Below, piece by piece: positions 7,921 to 15,256 of a stretch of DNA of 64,000 nt. The notes beneath the pieces are model-generated. The model was not told where the DNA came from. It searched no databases and worked only from the letters and a program-made list of their open reading frames with translations. The stretch is from the NCBI GenBank assembly GCA_947305005.1, contig CAMZCM010000001.1:124001-188000 (forward strand), written 5' to 3'. Position 1 is the stretch's first letter. The number at the start of each line of letters is the position of its first letter. The position numbers and the translations under genes were made by a program. The stretch is from an uncultured Prevotellaceae bacterium (GTDB lineage: Bacteria > Bacteroidota > Bacteroidia > Bacteroidales > Bacteroidaceae).

Positions 7921-8634
7921 TTACTGGAGTCGGAACATCACCGGGAGGTTGAAGCGAGAACGCACGGGCTTGTTATTCTGACGTGCGGGCTTCCACTTCG
8001 GCATCATCTTGACCACGCGCTCAGCTTCCTTGGAGAGAGAGGGATCCGGTGAACGGAGCACCTTCACATCCACGATGGAACCGTCTCTGTTGACTACGAA
8101 CTGTACGAATACGCGGCCTTGGATACCTTGTTCCTGAGCAATTGCGGGATATTTGATATGCTCGGAGAGCCATTTGTAACATTCGTTCTCACCGCCGGGG
8201 AACATGGCATTCTCTTCAACGACTTCGTAGATGTTATCATCGTCAGCTTCCTCACGAACAGGACCGGAAGGTGCAGCAACAACAGCTGTGGGAGCACCGT
8301 CACCCGTCACGGTGGAAATGGCCTGGTTCACTTCCTCAGAAGTCTGTACCTCTTCCTCTACCAGTTCCGTCTCATCGTCCACGATGTTCAGGATCTCAGC
8401 AACCTTCGGGGCAGCAGCGGGAGGAGGAGCCATCTGTTCCTTCTGCGTCGTGATAGGAATCATGTCTTCTTCGAAATTGCTTTCATAGATAGGTTCCAGT
8501 TCATCGTACTTGATGTCACGGGTCGTGTACTCAAAAGCCACGAACATCGTTGCGAGCACCAGGACATAGCCCAACAAGAGGCTCGTTCCACGTTGATTAC
8601 GCAACTCGTCAGTCATTGATTTAATTTCTTCCAT
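7921..8634 (-). CDS. tonB: TonB family energy transducer
   Basis: The 237-residue protein has one N-terminal membrane anchor (about 17-36, LLLGYVLVLATMFVAFEY), a periplasmic spacer rich in P, A, E and V, and a C-terminal TonB domain (about 145-237) with YPAIAQEQGIQGRVFVQFVV and SPDPSLSKEAERVVKMMPKWKPA. It couples the ExbB/ExbD proton motor to outer-membrane transporters such as the SusC protein at 33467. It is not adjacent to exbB; tatD and a prenyl synthase lie between. It has its own promoter (8696-8703) and terminator. Confidence 0.93.
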   Translation of the reverse strand: MEEIKSMTDELRNQRGTSLLLGYVLVLATMFVAFEYTTRDIKYDELEPIYESNFEEDMIPITTQKEQMAPPPAAAPKVAEILNIVDDETELVEEEVQTSEEVNQAISTVTGDGAPTAVVAAPSGPVREEADDDNIYEVVEENAMFPGGENECYKWLSEHIKYPAIAQEQGIQGRVFVQFVVNRDGSIVDVKVLRSPDPSLSKEAERVVKMMPKWKPARQNNKPVRSRFNLPVMFRLQ

Positions 8635-8695
8635 AGAGATATTTAGCTTTGTTATTTACGTAGGTAATACATACACAATCGTATGTCTAGCGCCA

Positions 8696-8703
8696 CAAAA
8701 GTA
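8696..8703 (-). promoter_or_regulatory. -7 element TACTTTTG for tonB
   Basis: Minus-strand TACTTTTG matches TAnnTTTG. The predicted start near 8691 gives a leader of about 57 bases to the tonB ATG at 8634. Confidence 0.55.
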
Positions 8704-8831
8704 GGATTTTTTTTCGATACCTGAATTCCTTTCGGCCATTTTTTTTCACATGAAGTGCCTTTTTTATTAAAAAAGTGCCTCTTAACACCCCAAAACGACC
8801 TTTCTTTGCGTTATAATAGGGAAATAATACC

Positions 8832-8839
8832 TATCTTTG
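8832..8839 (+). promoter_or_regulatory. -7 element TATCTTTG for porQ-cmk-ispH
   Basis: Perfect TAnnTTTG match. The predicted start near 8844 leaves a leader of only about 12 bases before the ATG at 8856. Confidence 0.6.
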
Positions 8840-8855
8840 TACGCAAAAGTTGCAC

Positions 8856-9842
8856 ATGCAAGTAAAAAAAGAAATCATATCGTTTGTTTTTGCCTTTCTC
8901 GGAACGATGACAGCTTCGGGACAGGCAGAAAGCACGTCTGTTTTCAACTTCCTCGGGCTTCCCTCATCAGCTCATGCGATGTCTCTTGGCGGCACCAACA
9001 TTTCGTTGCCCGATGATGATGCTTCTTTGCTCTTCCAGAATCCTGCATTGATGTCGAATGTGAGTGACCGCTCCATCAACTTCAGCTTCCTTTCTTATAT
9101 GCAGGGCAGCAAGGTCGGCAACGCTTCATGGGTGAAGGCCCACGGAGACCGGGGCACGTGGGGCGTGGGTGCACAGTTTGTGAGTTATGGGAAGATGCGT
9201 GAGATGTCAGAAGATGAAGTGGAGATGGGTGAATACTCAGCGTTGGATATGGCGTTGAGCGGCGGCTATTCTTATGCACTTACCGAATATATTACAGGTG
9301 GGGCCGTTGGTAAATTTATCTATTCCAAATACGGTACATATACTTCTATTGGTTTGGCTGTAGATCTGGGTTTCAACTATTGGAACGAGGAGAACGCTTT
9401 CTCAGCCTCGTTGGTTGCTGTCAACTTAGGCGGACAAGTGAAAGCTTTCGGCGATCACCATGAACGTATTCCCTATGACGTGCAACTGGGATTCACCAAG
9501 AAACTGGCGAATGCGCCTATCCGTTTCTCTGTTACGATGGTGAACCTGACACGTTGGAAGGCCTCTGAGTATTATAGTGCTTCGGGGGATGTGAGTGATG
9601 GGCGCATCTTTACGAACCACTTTCAGGTAGGTGTTGATCTCTTACCTACTGATGTCTTTTATGTTTCAGCTGGTTATAGCTTCCGCAGAGCCTATGAACT
9701 CCAAGCGGCTGGTGCAGCCCACGGAGCAGGTCTTTCGCTGGGAGCCGGCATCAACTTGAAGAAATTCAATCTGGGCTTGTCTTATGCCAAATACCATGTA
9801 TCAATGCCCGCTTTCATGATTACTGCACAATATCATCTATAA
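8856..9842 (+). CDS. porQ: Type IX secretion system protein PorQ
   Basis: The 328-residue protein has a signal peptide ending near TASGQA, then STSVFNFLGLPSSAHAMSLGG, the characteristic PorQ/PorV-like opening, then a predicted outer-membrane beta-barrel with alternating aromatic strands to a terminal QYHL. PorQ is a barrel protein required for type IX secretion in Porphyromonas. The order porQ-cmk-ispH matches what I recall from P. gingivalis, which supports the name. The ATG at 8856 is preferred over a TTG at 8850. The leader is very short. It is 3 bases from cmk and probably cotranscribed. Confidence 0.85.
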   Translation: MQVKKEIISFVFAFLGTMTASGQAESTSVFNFLGLPSSAHAMSLGGTNISLPDDDASLLFQNPALMSNVSDRSINFSFLSYMQGSKVGNASWVKAHGDRGTWGVGAQFVSYGKMREMSEDEVEMGEYSALDMALSGGYSYALTEYITGGAVGKFIYSKYGTYTSIGLAVDLGFNYWNEENAFSASLVAVNLGGQVKAFGDHHERIPYDVQLGFTKKLANAPIRFSVTMVNLTRWKASEYYSASGDVSDGRIFTNHFQVGVDLLPTDVFYVSAGYSFRRAYELQAAGAAHGAGLSLGAGINLKKFNLGLSYAKYHVSMPAFMITAQYHL

Positions 9843-9845
9843 AAT

Positions 9846-10535
9846 ATGAAAAAGATCACCATCGCCATTGACGGTCACAGCTCGTGCGGGAAAAGCACGA
9901 TGGCCAAAGATCTCGCTCGTGAGATTGGGTATATCTATATTGACAGCGGCGCGATGTATCGTTGCTGCACTTTGTTTTGTATGCGTGAGGGGTTGATCAA
10001 CCCTGACGGTTCCATTCAGACAGACGAGCTGGAGCGTCGCATGAAAGATATCCGCGTGTCGTTCCGTCTGAACCCCGAGACGGGGCGCCCGGACGCTTAT
10101 CTCAACGGAGAGTGTGTCGAACGTGAGATCCGTACCATGGAGGTCTCGTCGCACGTCAGCCCTGTCGCTGCCCTGCCTTTTGTTCGTGCGGCCATGACGG
10201 CGCAGCAGCAGGAGATGGGCCGTGAGGGTGGCATCGTCATGGATGGACGTGACATCGGTACGGCCGTCTTCCCGAACGCTGAGCTGAAGATTTTCGTGAC
10301 GGCATCTGATGAGATTCGTGCTCAACGTCGTTACGATGAGTTGGTGGCTAAGGGCGAGAAACCCGATTTCAATGCCGTCTTGGAGAACCTCCGCGAACGA
10401 GATCGCATTGACTCTACCCGTGCGGTAGCTCCTTTGCGTCAAGCTGAGGACGCCCTTGTCCTCGACAATAGTCACATGACTATCCCTGAACAGAAACAAT
10501 GGTTGCTGGATCGCTTTAATGAACGTCGAGATTGA
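9846..10535 (+). CDS. cmk: Cytidylate kinase
   Basis: The 229-residue protein has the P-loop GHSSCGKST (10-18), [30 protein letters not shown] (the CMP-binding and DGRDIGT signature) and the LID arginines in [10 protein letters not shown]. It phosphorylates CMP and dCMP. It starts 3 bases after porQ and overlaps ispH by 17 bases, a compact operon with likely translational coupling to ispH. Confidence 0.96.
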   Translation: MKKITIAIDGHSSCGKSTMAKDLAREIGYIYIDSGAMYRCCTLFCMREGLINPDGSIQTDELERRMKDIRVSFRLNPETGRPDAYLNGECVEREIRTMEVSSHVSPVAALPFVRAAMTAQQQEMGREGGIVMDGRDIGTAVFPNAELKIFVTASDEIRAQRRYDELVAKGEKPDFNAVLENLRERDRIDSTRAVAPLRQAEDALVLDNSHMTIPEQKQWLLDRFNERRD

Positions 10536-11403
10536 TACTGGTTCAGGTTTTTGCTTTGGCGTGACACGTGCCATCGGTAAAGCGGAAGAGGAGCTGCAGA
10601 AAGGGCAACCCCTCTACTGTTTAGGTGACATCGTGCATAACGAACGTGAGGTGGAACGTCTGCGGCAGTTGGGACTGGTGACGATTAATCATGAGGAATT
10701 CGCCCAGCTTCAGGGAGCCAACGTACTGTTACGTGCTCATGGTGAGCCTCCTGCCACCTATGAACGAGCTGGCTCCAATCATATCCATCTCATCGATGCT
10801 ACCTGTCCTGTCGTGCTCCATCTTCAAGAACGCATTAAGAGAGAGTACGATGGCGATGTGGAGCACCGGAAACAGATTGTCATTTTCGGGAAACGGGGTC
10901 ATGCTGAGGTCTTGGGGCTTGTTGGCCAGACGGAAGGAACGGCCATCGTTATAGAGACACCTGAGGAGGCCAAGCAACTGGACTTTCATCGCGACATCGC
11001 TCTTTACAGCCAGACAACGAAATCACTCGACGGCTTCCGACAAGTCGTTGAATACATCCAGGCCCATATCTCTTCAACAGCTACTTTCACCTACTACGAT
11101 ACCATCTGTCGTCAAGTTGCCAACCGTATCCCTCACATCTGTGAGTTTGCCGCGAAGCACGACATTATCCTTTTCGTCTGTGGCCGCAAGAGCAGCAATG
11201 GCCGTGCTCTTTTTCGCGAATGTGCACGTGTGAACGAACATTCTTTTATGATAGATAGTCCTGCGGCGATGAATGACATCCCGGAGCTCATCGCCGCTCT
11301 ACATCATTCTTCTATCCAATCCATCGGCATCTGTGGTGCCACTTCTACGCCCAAATGGCTGATGGAGCAGTGCAAAGCCCACCTTGAAGCCATCACCGCA
11401 TAA
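10519..11403 (+). CDS. ispH: 4-hydroxy-3-methylbut-2-enyl diphosphate reductase
   Basis: The 294-residue protein keeps the three iron-sulfur cysteines of IspH/LytB: Cys12 (GSGFCFGV), Cys96 (DATCPVV) and Cys197 (DTICRQV). It also has the substrate-binding AHGEPP and [11 protein letters not shown] and the CGATSTPKW segment near the C-terminus. It catalyses the last step of the methylerythritol phosphate pathway and supplies isopentenyl and dimethylallyl diphosphate, for example to the prenyl synthase at 6859. The ATG at 10519 lies inside the end of cmk and is the only start giving the complete N-terminal Cys motif. Confidence 0.96.
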   Translation: MNVEIDTGSGFCFGVTRAIGKAEEELQKGQPLYCLGDIVHNEREVERLRQLGLVTINHEEFAQLQGANVLLRAHGEPPATYERAGSNHIHLIDATCPVVLHLQERIKREYDGDVEHRKQIVIFGKRGHAEVLGLVGQTEGTAIVIETPEEAKQLDFHRDIALYSQTTKSLDGFRQVVEYIQAHISSTATFTYYDTICRQVANRIPHICEFAAKHDIILFVCGRKSSNGRALFRECARVNEHSFMIDSPAAMNDIPELIAALHHSSIQSIGICGATSTPKWLMEQCKAHLEAITA

Positions 11404-11475
11404 AAACGCTTAGAGGGAGCGACAAATGCAAGGCATTACTCATCACCTTATTCACGGTGTCCTGTTAAAATATCA

Positions 11476-11518
11476 CAATGGTACACAAGTTTGTGGTCCA
11501 CAAACTTGTGTACCATTG
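11476..11518. repeat. Perfect 21-bp inverted repeat with a 1-base spacer
   Basis: The left arm at 11476-11496 (caatggtacacaagtttgtg plus g) and the right arm at 11498-11518 are exact reverse complements separated by one T. No T-run follows, so it is not a classic terminator. Expressed as RNA or extruded as DNA it would form a 21-bp cruciform or hairpin. Confidence 0.9.
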
Positions 11519-11550
11519 ATTTTGGAAGCAAGACCGACCATAAATATTGC

Positions 11551-11639
11551 CCTTAAGTATTCTCATCCATTTTCCTTAAGTAATCTGACCCATTTTACTT
11601 AACTTTTTTGCCTCACTTTCCTCAAGTAATCTGACCACA
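11551..11639. repeat. Three degenerate direct repeats (CCTTAAGTAATCTGACCCA-like)
   Basis: Copies begin at 11551, 11574 and 11620. The first two are directly adjacent with a 23-bp period; the third follows after 23 bases of unrelated sequence. The shared core is CCTtAAGTAtTCTgacCca. Confidence 0.65.
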
Positions 11640-11775
11640 AAAAATATGCTTTTTCTACCTAGAAACCTTAACTTTTCGTATTTCAGGTTTTCCCGAGCGC
11701 GTGTTCGGAAAAAGAATTTCTGTGATTTCTGTGATTTCTGCGAGACAATTCTTTTTCGATAGCGAAAATCCAGTG

Positions 11776-11827
11776 AATCGATTCAAATGATCCAGTGAGT
11801 TAACTCACACGATCGTTTGAATCGATT
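11776..11827. repeat. Compound hairpin with a 14-bp palindrome at its tip
   Basis: The outer 17-base arms (11776-11792 and 11811-11827) pair with one mismatch. Inside them, after a CA/AC mismatch, is the perfect palindrome GTGAGTT/AACTCAC (11795-11808). Confidence 0.8.
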
Positions 11828-12111
11828 GGCCGTTTTTTGCCTCCCCCAAAAAAGCCCCACAAATCTAAGAAAAAAGAAAGGCCTTAGCACACAAAAACTA
11901 CGGTTAAGCACCCACGTTTTTTTCATTCACCGCAGAGGCTGGCGCAATGAAAGGATCAAGAGGATATGAATCTTTGCGACCTTCGCCTAAGTCAAAACCT
12001 CGCGTAGCGTTTTGGCTGGCTCAGCGAGCTTCCGCAGGACAAACTTCAATGAAAAAAACTTTGCGCCATAGCGTCTTAGCGGTGGATAAAAAAACAACTT
12101 GTGGTGTGAAT

Positions 12112-12209
12112 ATACCTATGATTTCAAAGGTATATACTTGTAGCCCAAAAGGTATAGACTTGTAAGCCGATAGGTATAGACCTATAAGCCGAAAGGTATA
12201 GACCTATAA
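12112..12209 (+). repeat. ~100-bp element of 21-22 bp GGTATAGAC units, copy 1
   Basis: Four units of the form aaaGGTATAGACtTgTAaGCCg follow an ATACCTATGATTTC head. The reverse complement of 39728-39831 matches the same order of units and the same head, so the two are copies of one element in opposite orientation. Confidence 0.8.
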
Positions 12210-12241
12210 TGGACCCCCATAATGTATCTGACAAAAACAAC

Positions 12242-12275
12242 CGCACTTGCCACCCATTCAGACGTGACAAGTGCG
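12242..12275 (-). terminator. Hairpin terminator of the BspA-like gene
   Basis: The arms CGCACTTG (12242-12249) and CAAGTGCG (12268-12275) pair exactly. On the minus strand GTTGTTTTTGT follows the stem, fitting Rho-independent termination downstream of the stop at 12324. Confidence 0.8.
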
Positions 12276-12323
12276 ATATGATGACATTCCATTAGTCCGT
12301 AACTCCGTAGATCAGTGAATCCT

Positions 12324-14756
12324 TTATCGGAACACCTTCTTGGTTGTACCGCCATTCTGAATGATGTTCAAGCCACGCTTGAAACTCTGAAGCTTACGGC
12401 CACTGAGATCATAGTTTATGAATGATTTTGCAGCACTATCTGAACTAATGTCTGTCAGACCCGTTCCAGGGGTGAAGGATCCAGTTACGACAACGTTTTC
12501 AGCCGGCATCACCCATGGTATAGTGCTCCAACCAGAGAAGTCATAACCTTCCTTATAAGGGTCGGGTTCAGGAGTCACGACCTCACCAGCTTGGATTTCA
12601 TAGGTTTTATATGTTTCACCATCAAGTATATAAGTAATAGTATATTTTGTATCAATCTCTTCGACATTTAAGAAAGTCTTCCAACCATCAATTTGTCCAT
12701 AGAAAGCCTTGCGCCCACGAGGTACATAGAGAGTGGCAGCGTAATAAATCGTATTGGTATCGTATGAAGAGCTGGTCAACTGGAATACACTCTCGTCCAA
12801 CTTGAATGGGATATTGATGAGTGAGGTTATAGAATAGAGACTGAGACAATTGGCAAAAGCTCCAGCGCCAATATTTTTAATACTGTTAGGAATCAATAAT
12901 TTAGTCAGTCCTGAGCATCCATCGAATGCATGAGTACCAATGCTTTCTACGCCATTTGAAATATTTAAAGAAGTCAATTTGTCATAACCATAAAACGCAT
13001 ATTTCCCAACGGTTTTTACTTTGTCAGATAATGACAGGGTTGTAACTAATTCGTTTCCTATATATAAAGCCTTTGCAGAGGTCAAAGGATTTGCATTTGC
13101 ATCTGTGAAGTTTATCTGAGTCCAATCCTCAATACTAGGAGTATAGATTGCTGATAGATTAGAACAATCCCCAAAAGCATCACTTCCTATTGTTATGCCT
13201 TTCGCTATTTGGACGGAGGATAGTTTCCAACATCCATAGAATCCTCTTTCTCCAATGGTAGTTATGTTTTCAGGAATTACAAAAGACGTAAAACCACAAT
13301 ATTCAAAAGCGCGATGTCCAAATTCTAATAAACCTGTGGGTAGAAGAATTTCATTAAGCTTAGAACAATCTTTGAAAGCACAGTCTCCAATTTTTGTTAC
13401 TTTTTCAGGAATCTCAATAGAGGTTAAAGCACTACACCCATAGAACTCACCGCTGTTAATTCTTGTCACAGATTCTCCGAAGGTGACGCTTGTGATAGTT
13501 CGTTTATTTCTAAATGGCGAGTAACTATTCCAGTACCAATCGGTATCACTTAGTGCATATGATATGTTTCTGCCTAAATATAATTTCTTAAGTGGAGAAT
13601 CTGAAAAAAGTCCAAGGTAGGATACCGTGTATGAACCTGGGCTAGTTTTTGTACCATTATTTCCACAATTAAGAACGTCTTGGCTATCTTCAATAGTTAA
13701 TTCTTCAAGACTTGTACAACCGATGAATGCATTATCTTGGATTGTTTTAACACTGCTCGGTATTTTAAGGGTCGTTATACCACTAAAACCATAAAATGCT
13801 TTTTCACCAATTGTTGTTACTGTATTTCCTATTGTCAGTTCTTTGACCGATTCCAAACGTCCTATTTCCTCTTCAATTATTGGACAGTTAATTGCCAAGG
13901 AAGTAAGGCTTGAACAACCTTGAAATATCCAAGTACCAATGGAGGTCACGCTTTGGGGTATATTTGCAGTCTTAAGATTCAAACAACCTTGGAATGCGTG
14001 TTCACCGATGGTTGTTACACTTTCGGGAATTGTTACTGATTGGAAAGAATAACATGAAATAAAAAGCTTCGGGGGAATAGACGTAATATCATCAGGAATA
14101 ATCAGATCAGTAACCTCCTCATTGTTTAAATACAAATGATGTGCATAACGAAAAGGAGTTGAATATGAATGATAAGCATAATAAAAGTCAATCTTACAGA
14201 ATGAAGATAAATCAAAAATGTAAACGTTTTCCAATCCAGAACAGTTAGAAAAGCTTTCGTAATCAATTTTTGTAATAGTTTTCGGTATAGTGATAGATTT
14301 AAGACTTTGGCATCCAGAGAATGTGTATGATTTTATCTCAGTAACACCATCTGGAATGATTATTGATTGAAGCGCCGAACAGTCTTGAAATGCATAACGA
14401 CCAATAGTAGTAATTCCTTCAGGAAGAGTAACTGATTCTAAAGATGTACATGTTTTAAATGCTTGTTCTCCGATAGACGTCACTCCTGCTTGAATTATAA
14501 TAGATGTTAATTTAGTGCAATTCATAAAAGCATTTGAGCCGATGGCTGTAACATTGTACACATCATTTTTATAGGTGATTGTTGTGGGAATAACAATATC
14601 GTTTTTATAAGAAACAGTCCCAGAGGAAGACAAATATGTCACTGTTGCCGTGTTCGCTGTTTTGTTCAAATTGTAATAAATACCATCAATAATGGCATCG
14701 TACGCCCATCCGCTAAGTGTGAACATGCATAAAAGAAGAAGTAAGGACTTTTTCAT
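12324..14756 (-). CDS. BspA-like leucine-rich repeat surface protein
   Basis: The 810-residue protein has a signal peptide (MKKSLLLLLCMFTLSGWA) and more than fifteen LRR_5 (BspA-type) repeats of about 23 residues, recognisable as IGxxAFxxCxxLxSIxIPxxVxxI. A C-terminal Flg_new/InlB-type repeat follows (YTITYILDGETYKTYEIQAGE ... GYDFSGWSTIPWVMPAENVVV). It ends with a short sorting-like motif (YDLSGRKLQSFKRGLNII ... KKVFR). BspA-type proteins are surface adhesins. The ATG at 14756 is chosen because the signal peptide begins there. A ~400-base structured leader lies upstream and a terminator downstream, so it looks monocistronic. Confidence 0.9.
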   Translation of the reverse strand: MKKSLLLLLCMFTLSGWAYDAIIDGIYYNLNKTANTATVTYLSSSGTVSYKNDIVIPTTITYKNDVYNVTAIGSNAFMNCTKLTSIIIQAGVTSIGEQAFKTCTSLESVTLPEGITTIGRYAFQDCSALQSIIIPDGVTEIKSYTFSGCQSLKSITIPKTITKIDYESFSNCSGLENVYIFDLSSFCKIDFYYAYHSYSTPFRYAHHLYLNNEEVTDLIIPDDITSIPPKLFISCYSFQSVTIPESVTTIGEHAFQGCLNLKTANIPQSVTSIGTWIFQGCSSLTSLAINCPIIEEEIGRLESVKELTIGNTVTTIGEKAFYGFSGITTLKIPSSVKTIQDNAFIGCTSLEELTIEDSQDVLNCGNNGTKTSPGSYTVSYLGLFSDSPLKKLYLGRNISYALSDTDWYWNSYSPFRNKRTITSVTFGESVTRINSGEFYGCSALTSIEIPEKVTKIGDCAFKDCSKLNEILLPTGLLEFGHRAFEYCGFTSFVIPENITTIGERGFYGCWKLSSVQIAKGITIGSDAFGDCSNLSAIYTPSIEDWTQINFTDANANPLTSAKALYIGNELVTTLSLSDKVKTVGKYAFYGYDKLTSLNISNGVESIGTHAFDGCSGLTKLLIPNSIKNIGAGAFANCLSLYSITSLINIPFKLDESVFQLTSSSYDTNTIYYAATLYVPRGRKAFYGQIDGWKTFLNVEEIDTKYTITYILDGETYKTYEIQAGEVVTPEPDPYKEGYDFSGWSTIPWVMPAENVVVTGSFTPGTGLTDISSDSAAKSFINYDLSGRKLQSFKRGLNIIQNGGTTKKVFR

Positions 14757-15160
14757 AAATGGTCTGAAATAAAAGATAAAGAAGGCGCAAACCATTCGGA
14801 CTTATTTTCATTCTTTGGTTACCGCCAAGTGACCACGCAACTAAACAAGCAAGAATAATTCACGCCCCTTACAGACGTGAACCTTCTGAACTGCTTGCTC
14901 TCAGTTGCGAATATTGGCGGTATTCAAGAATGAGAGAACAAGAGCAGAAAGCTCAAGTTATCAATAAGACTGCAAACGGGACAATGCGCTTCTTCGTGAG
15001 TGAATACTGTGGAGTTTCTGCTCCATTAATAAATAAAGAGTTTCTGCGCTTTGGGTAATGTCCCATGGGAGTGCGACTATCGTGTCGTTCTAGGCTCCCC
15101 ATTGTTCAGCTAGGTCATAGTTAATATAGGTGTTAAGAGGTTCATTATATTTGGATTGAC
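14757..15160 (-). ncRNA. Long structured leader of the BspA-like gene, or an independent structured RNA
   Basis: From the promoter at 15165-15172 a transcript would run about 400 bases before the ATG at 14756. Three structured parts are visible. A rod (14809-14932) is built from nested pairs CATTCTT/AAGAATG, TACCGCCAA/TTGGCGGTA, CGCAACT/AGTTGCG, AGCAAG/CTTGCT and TTCACG/CGTGAA. A second domain (14978-15064) is closed by GGGACA/TGTCCC and GCGC/GCGC and contains two copies of gagtttctg. A third hairpin (about 15065-15103) is closed by ATGGGAG/CTCCCCAT. I do not recognise a known riboswitch, RNase P, tmRNA, SRP or 6S consensus. The strand is inferred from the promoter. Confidence 0.5.
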
Positions 15161-15164
15161 ACCG

Positions 15165-15172
15165 CAAAAGTA
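15165..15172 (-). promoter_or_regulatory. Promoter of the BspA-like gene leader
   Basis: Minus-strand TACTTTTG is the -7 element. A TTTG lies 19 bases upstream on the same strand (15192-15195), matching the -33 element. This is one of the best promoter matches in the window. Confidence 0.65.
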
Positions 15173-15196
15173 GCGATTTATCTGATTCACACAAAG

Positions 15197-15238
15197 AAAA
15201 ACGCCCCCTTTTTCACGATTAACGTTGAAAAGGGGGCG
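15197..15238 (-). terminator. Hairpin terminator of the Kelch/LRR gene
   Basis: The arms CGCCCCCTTTTTCA (15202-15215) and TTGAAAAGGGGGCG (15225-15238) form a strong stem. On the minus strand GTTTTTCTTT follows. Confidence 0.85.
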
Positions 15239-15256
15239 AAGTGCGAGGGCTGAGGA

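Larger units (their letters stand above)
11404..12323. other. 920-bp intergenic region rich in palindromes and short repeats, no gene seen
   Basis: It lies between the convergent ispH and BspA-like genes. It holds a 43-bp near-perfect palindrome (11476-11518), three degenerate 20-23 bp direct repeats (11551-11639), a 52-bp compound hairpin (11776-11827), a ~100-bp element of four 21-22 bp units (12112-12209) and a terminator (12242-12275). The short open frames inside have no family features. I see no promoter of the usual type. Confidence 0.7.

Noticed and set aside
9837..10574. A 245-codon open frame on the minus strand
   Set aside because: It is a shadow of cmk and the start of ispH; the plus-strand proteins carry intact catalytic motifs.
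11947..12165. A 72-codon open frame in the 11.4-12.3 kb gap
   Set aside because: It runs into the GGTATAGAC repeat, has no promoter and shows no recognisable motif.
12112..12209. A possible CRISPR array
   Set aside because: The units are 21-22 bp and directly adjacent, with no unique spacers of constant length, and no cas gene is in the window. The same holds for 39841-39893.
14757..15172. RNase P RNA, tmRNA, SRP RNA or 6S RNA
   Set aside because: The size and rod shape suggested these, but I could not find the conserved RNase P, tmRNA or SRP core sequences, and no clear 6S-type central bubble could be placed. It is left as an unassigned structured leader.
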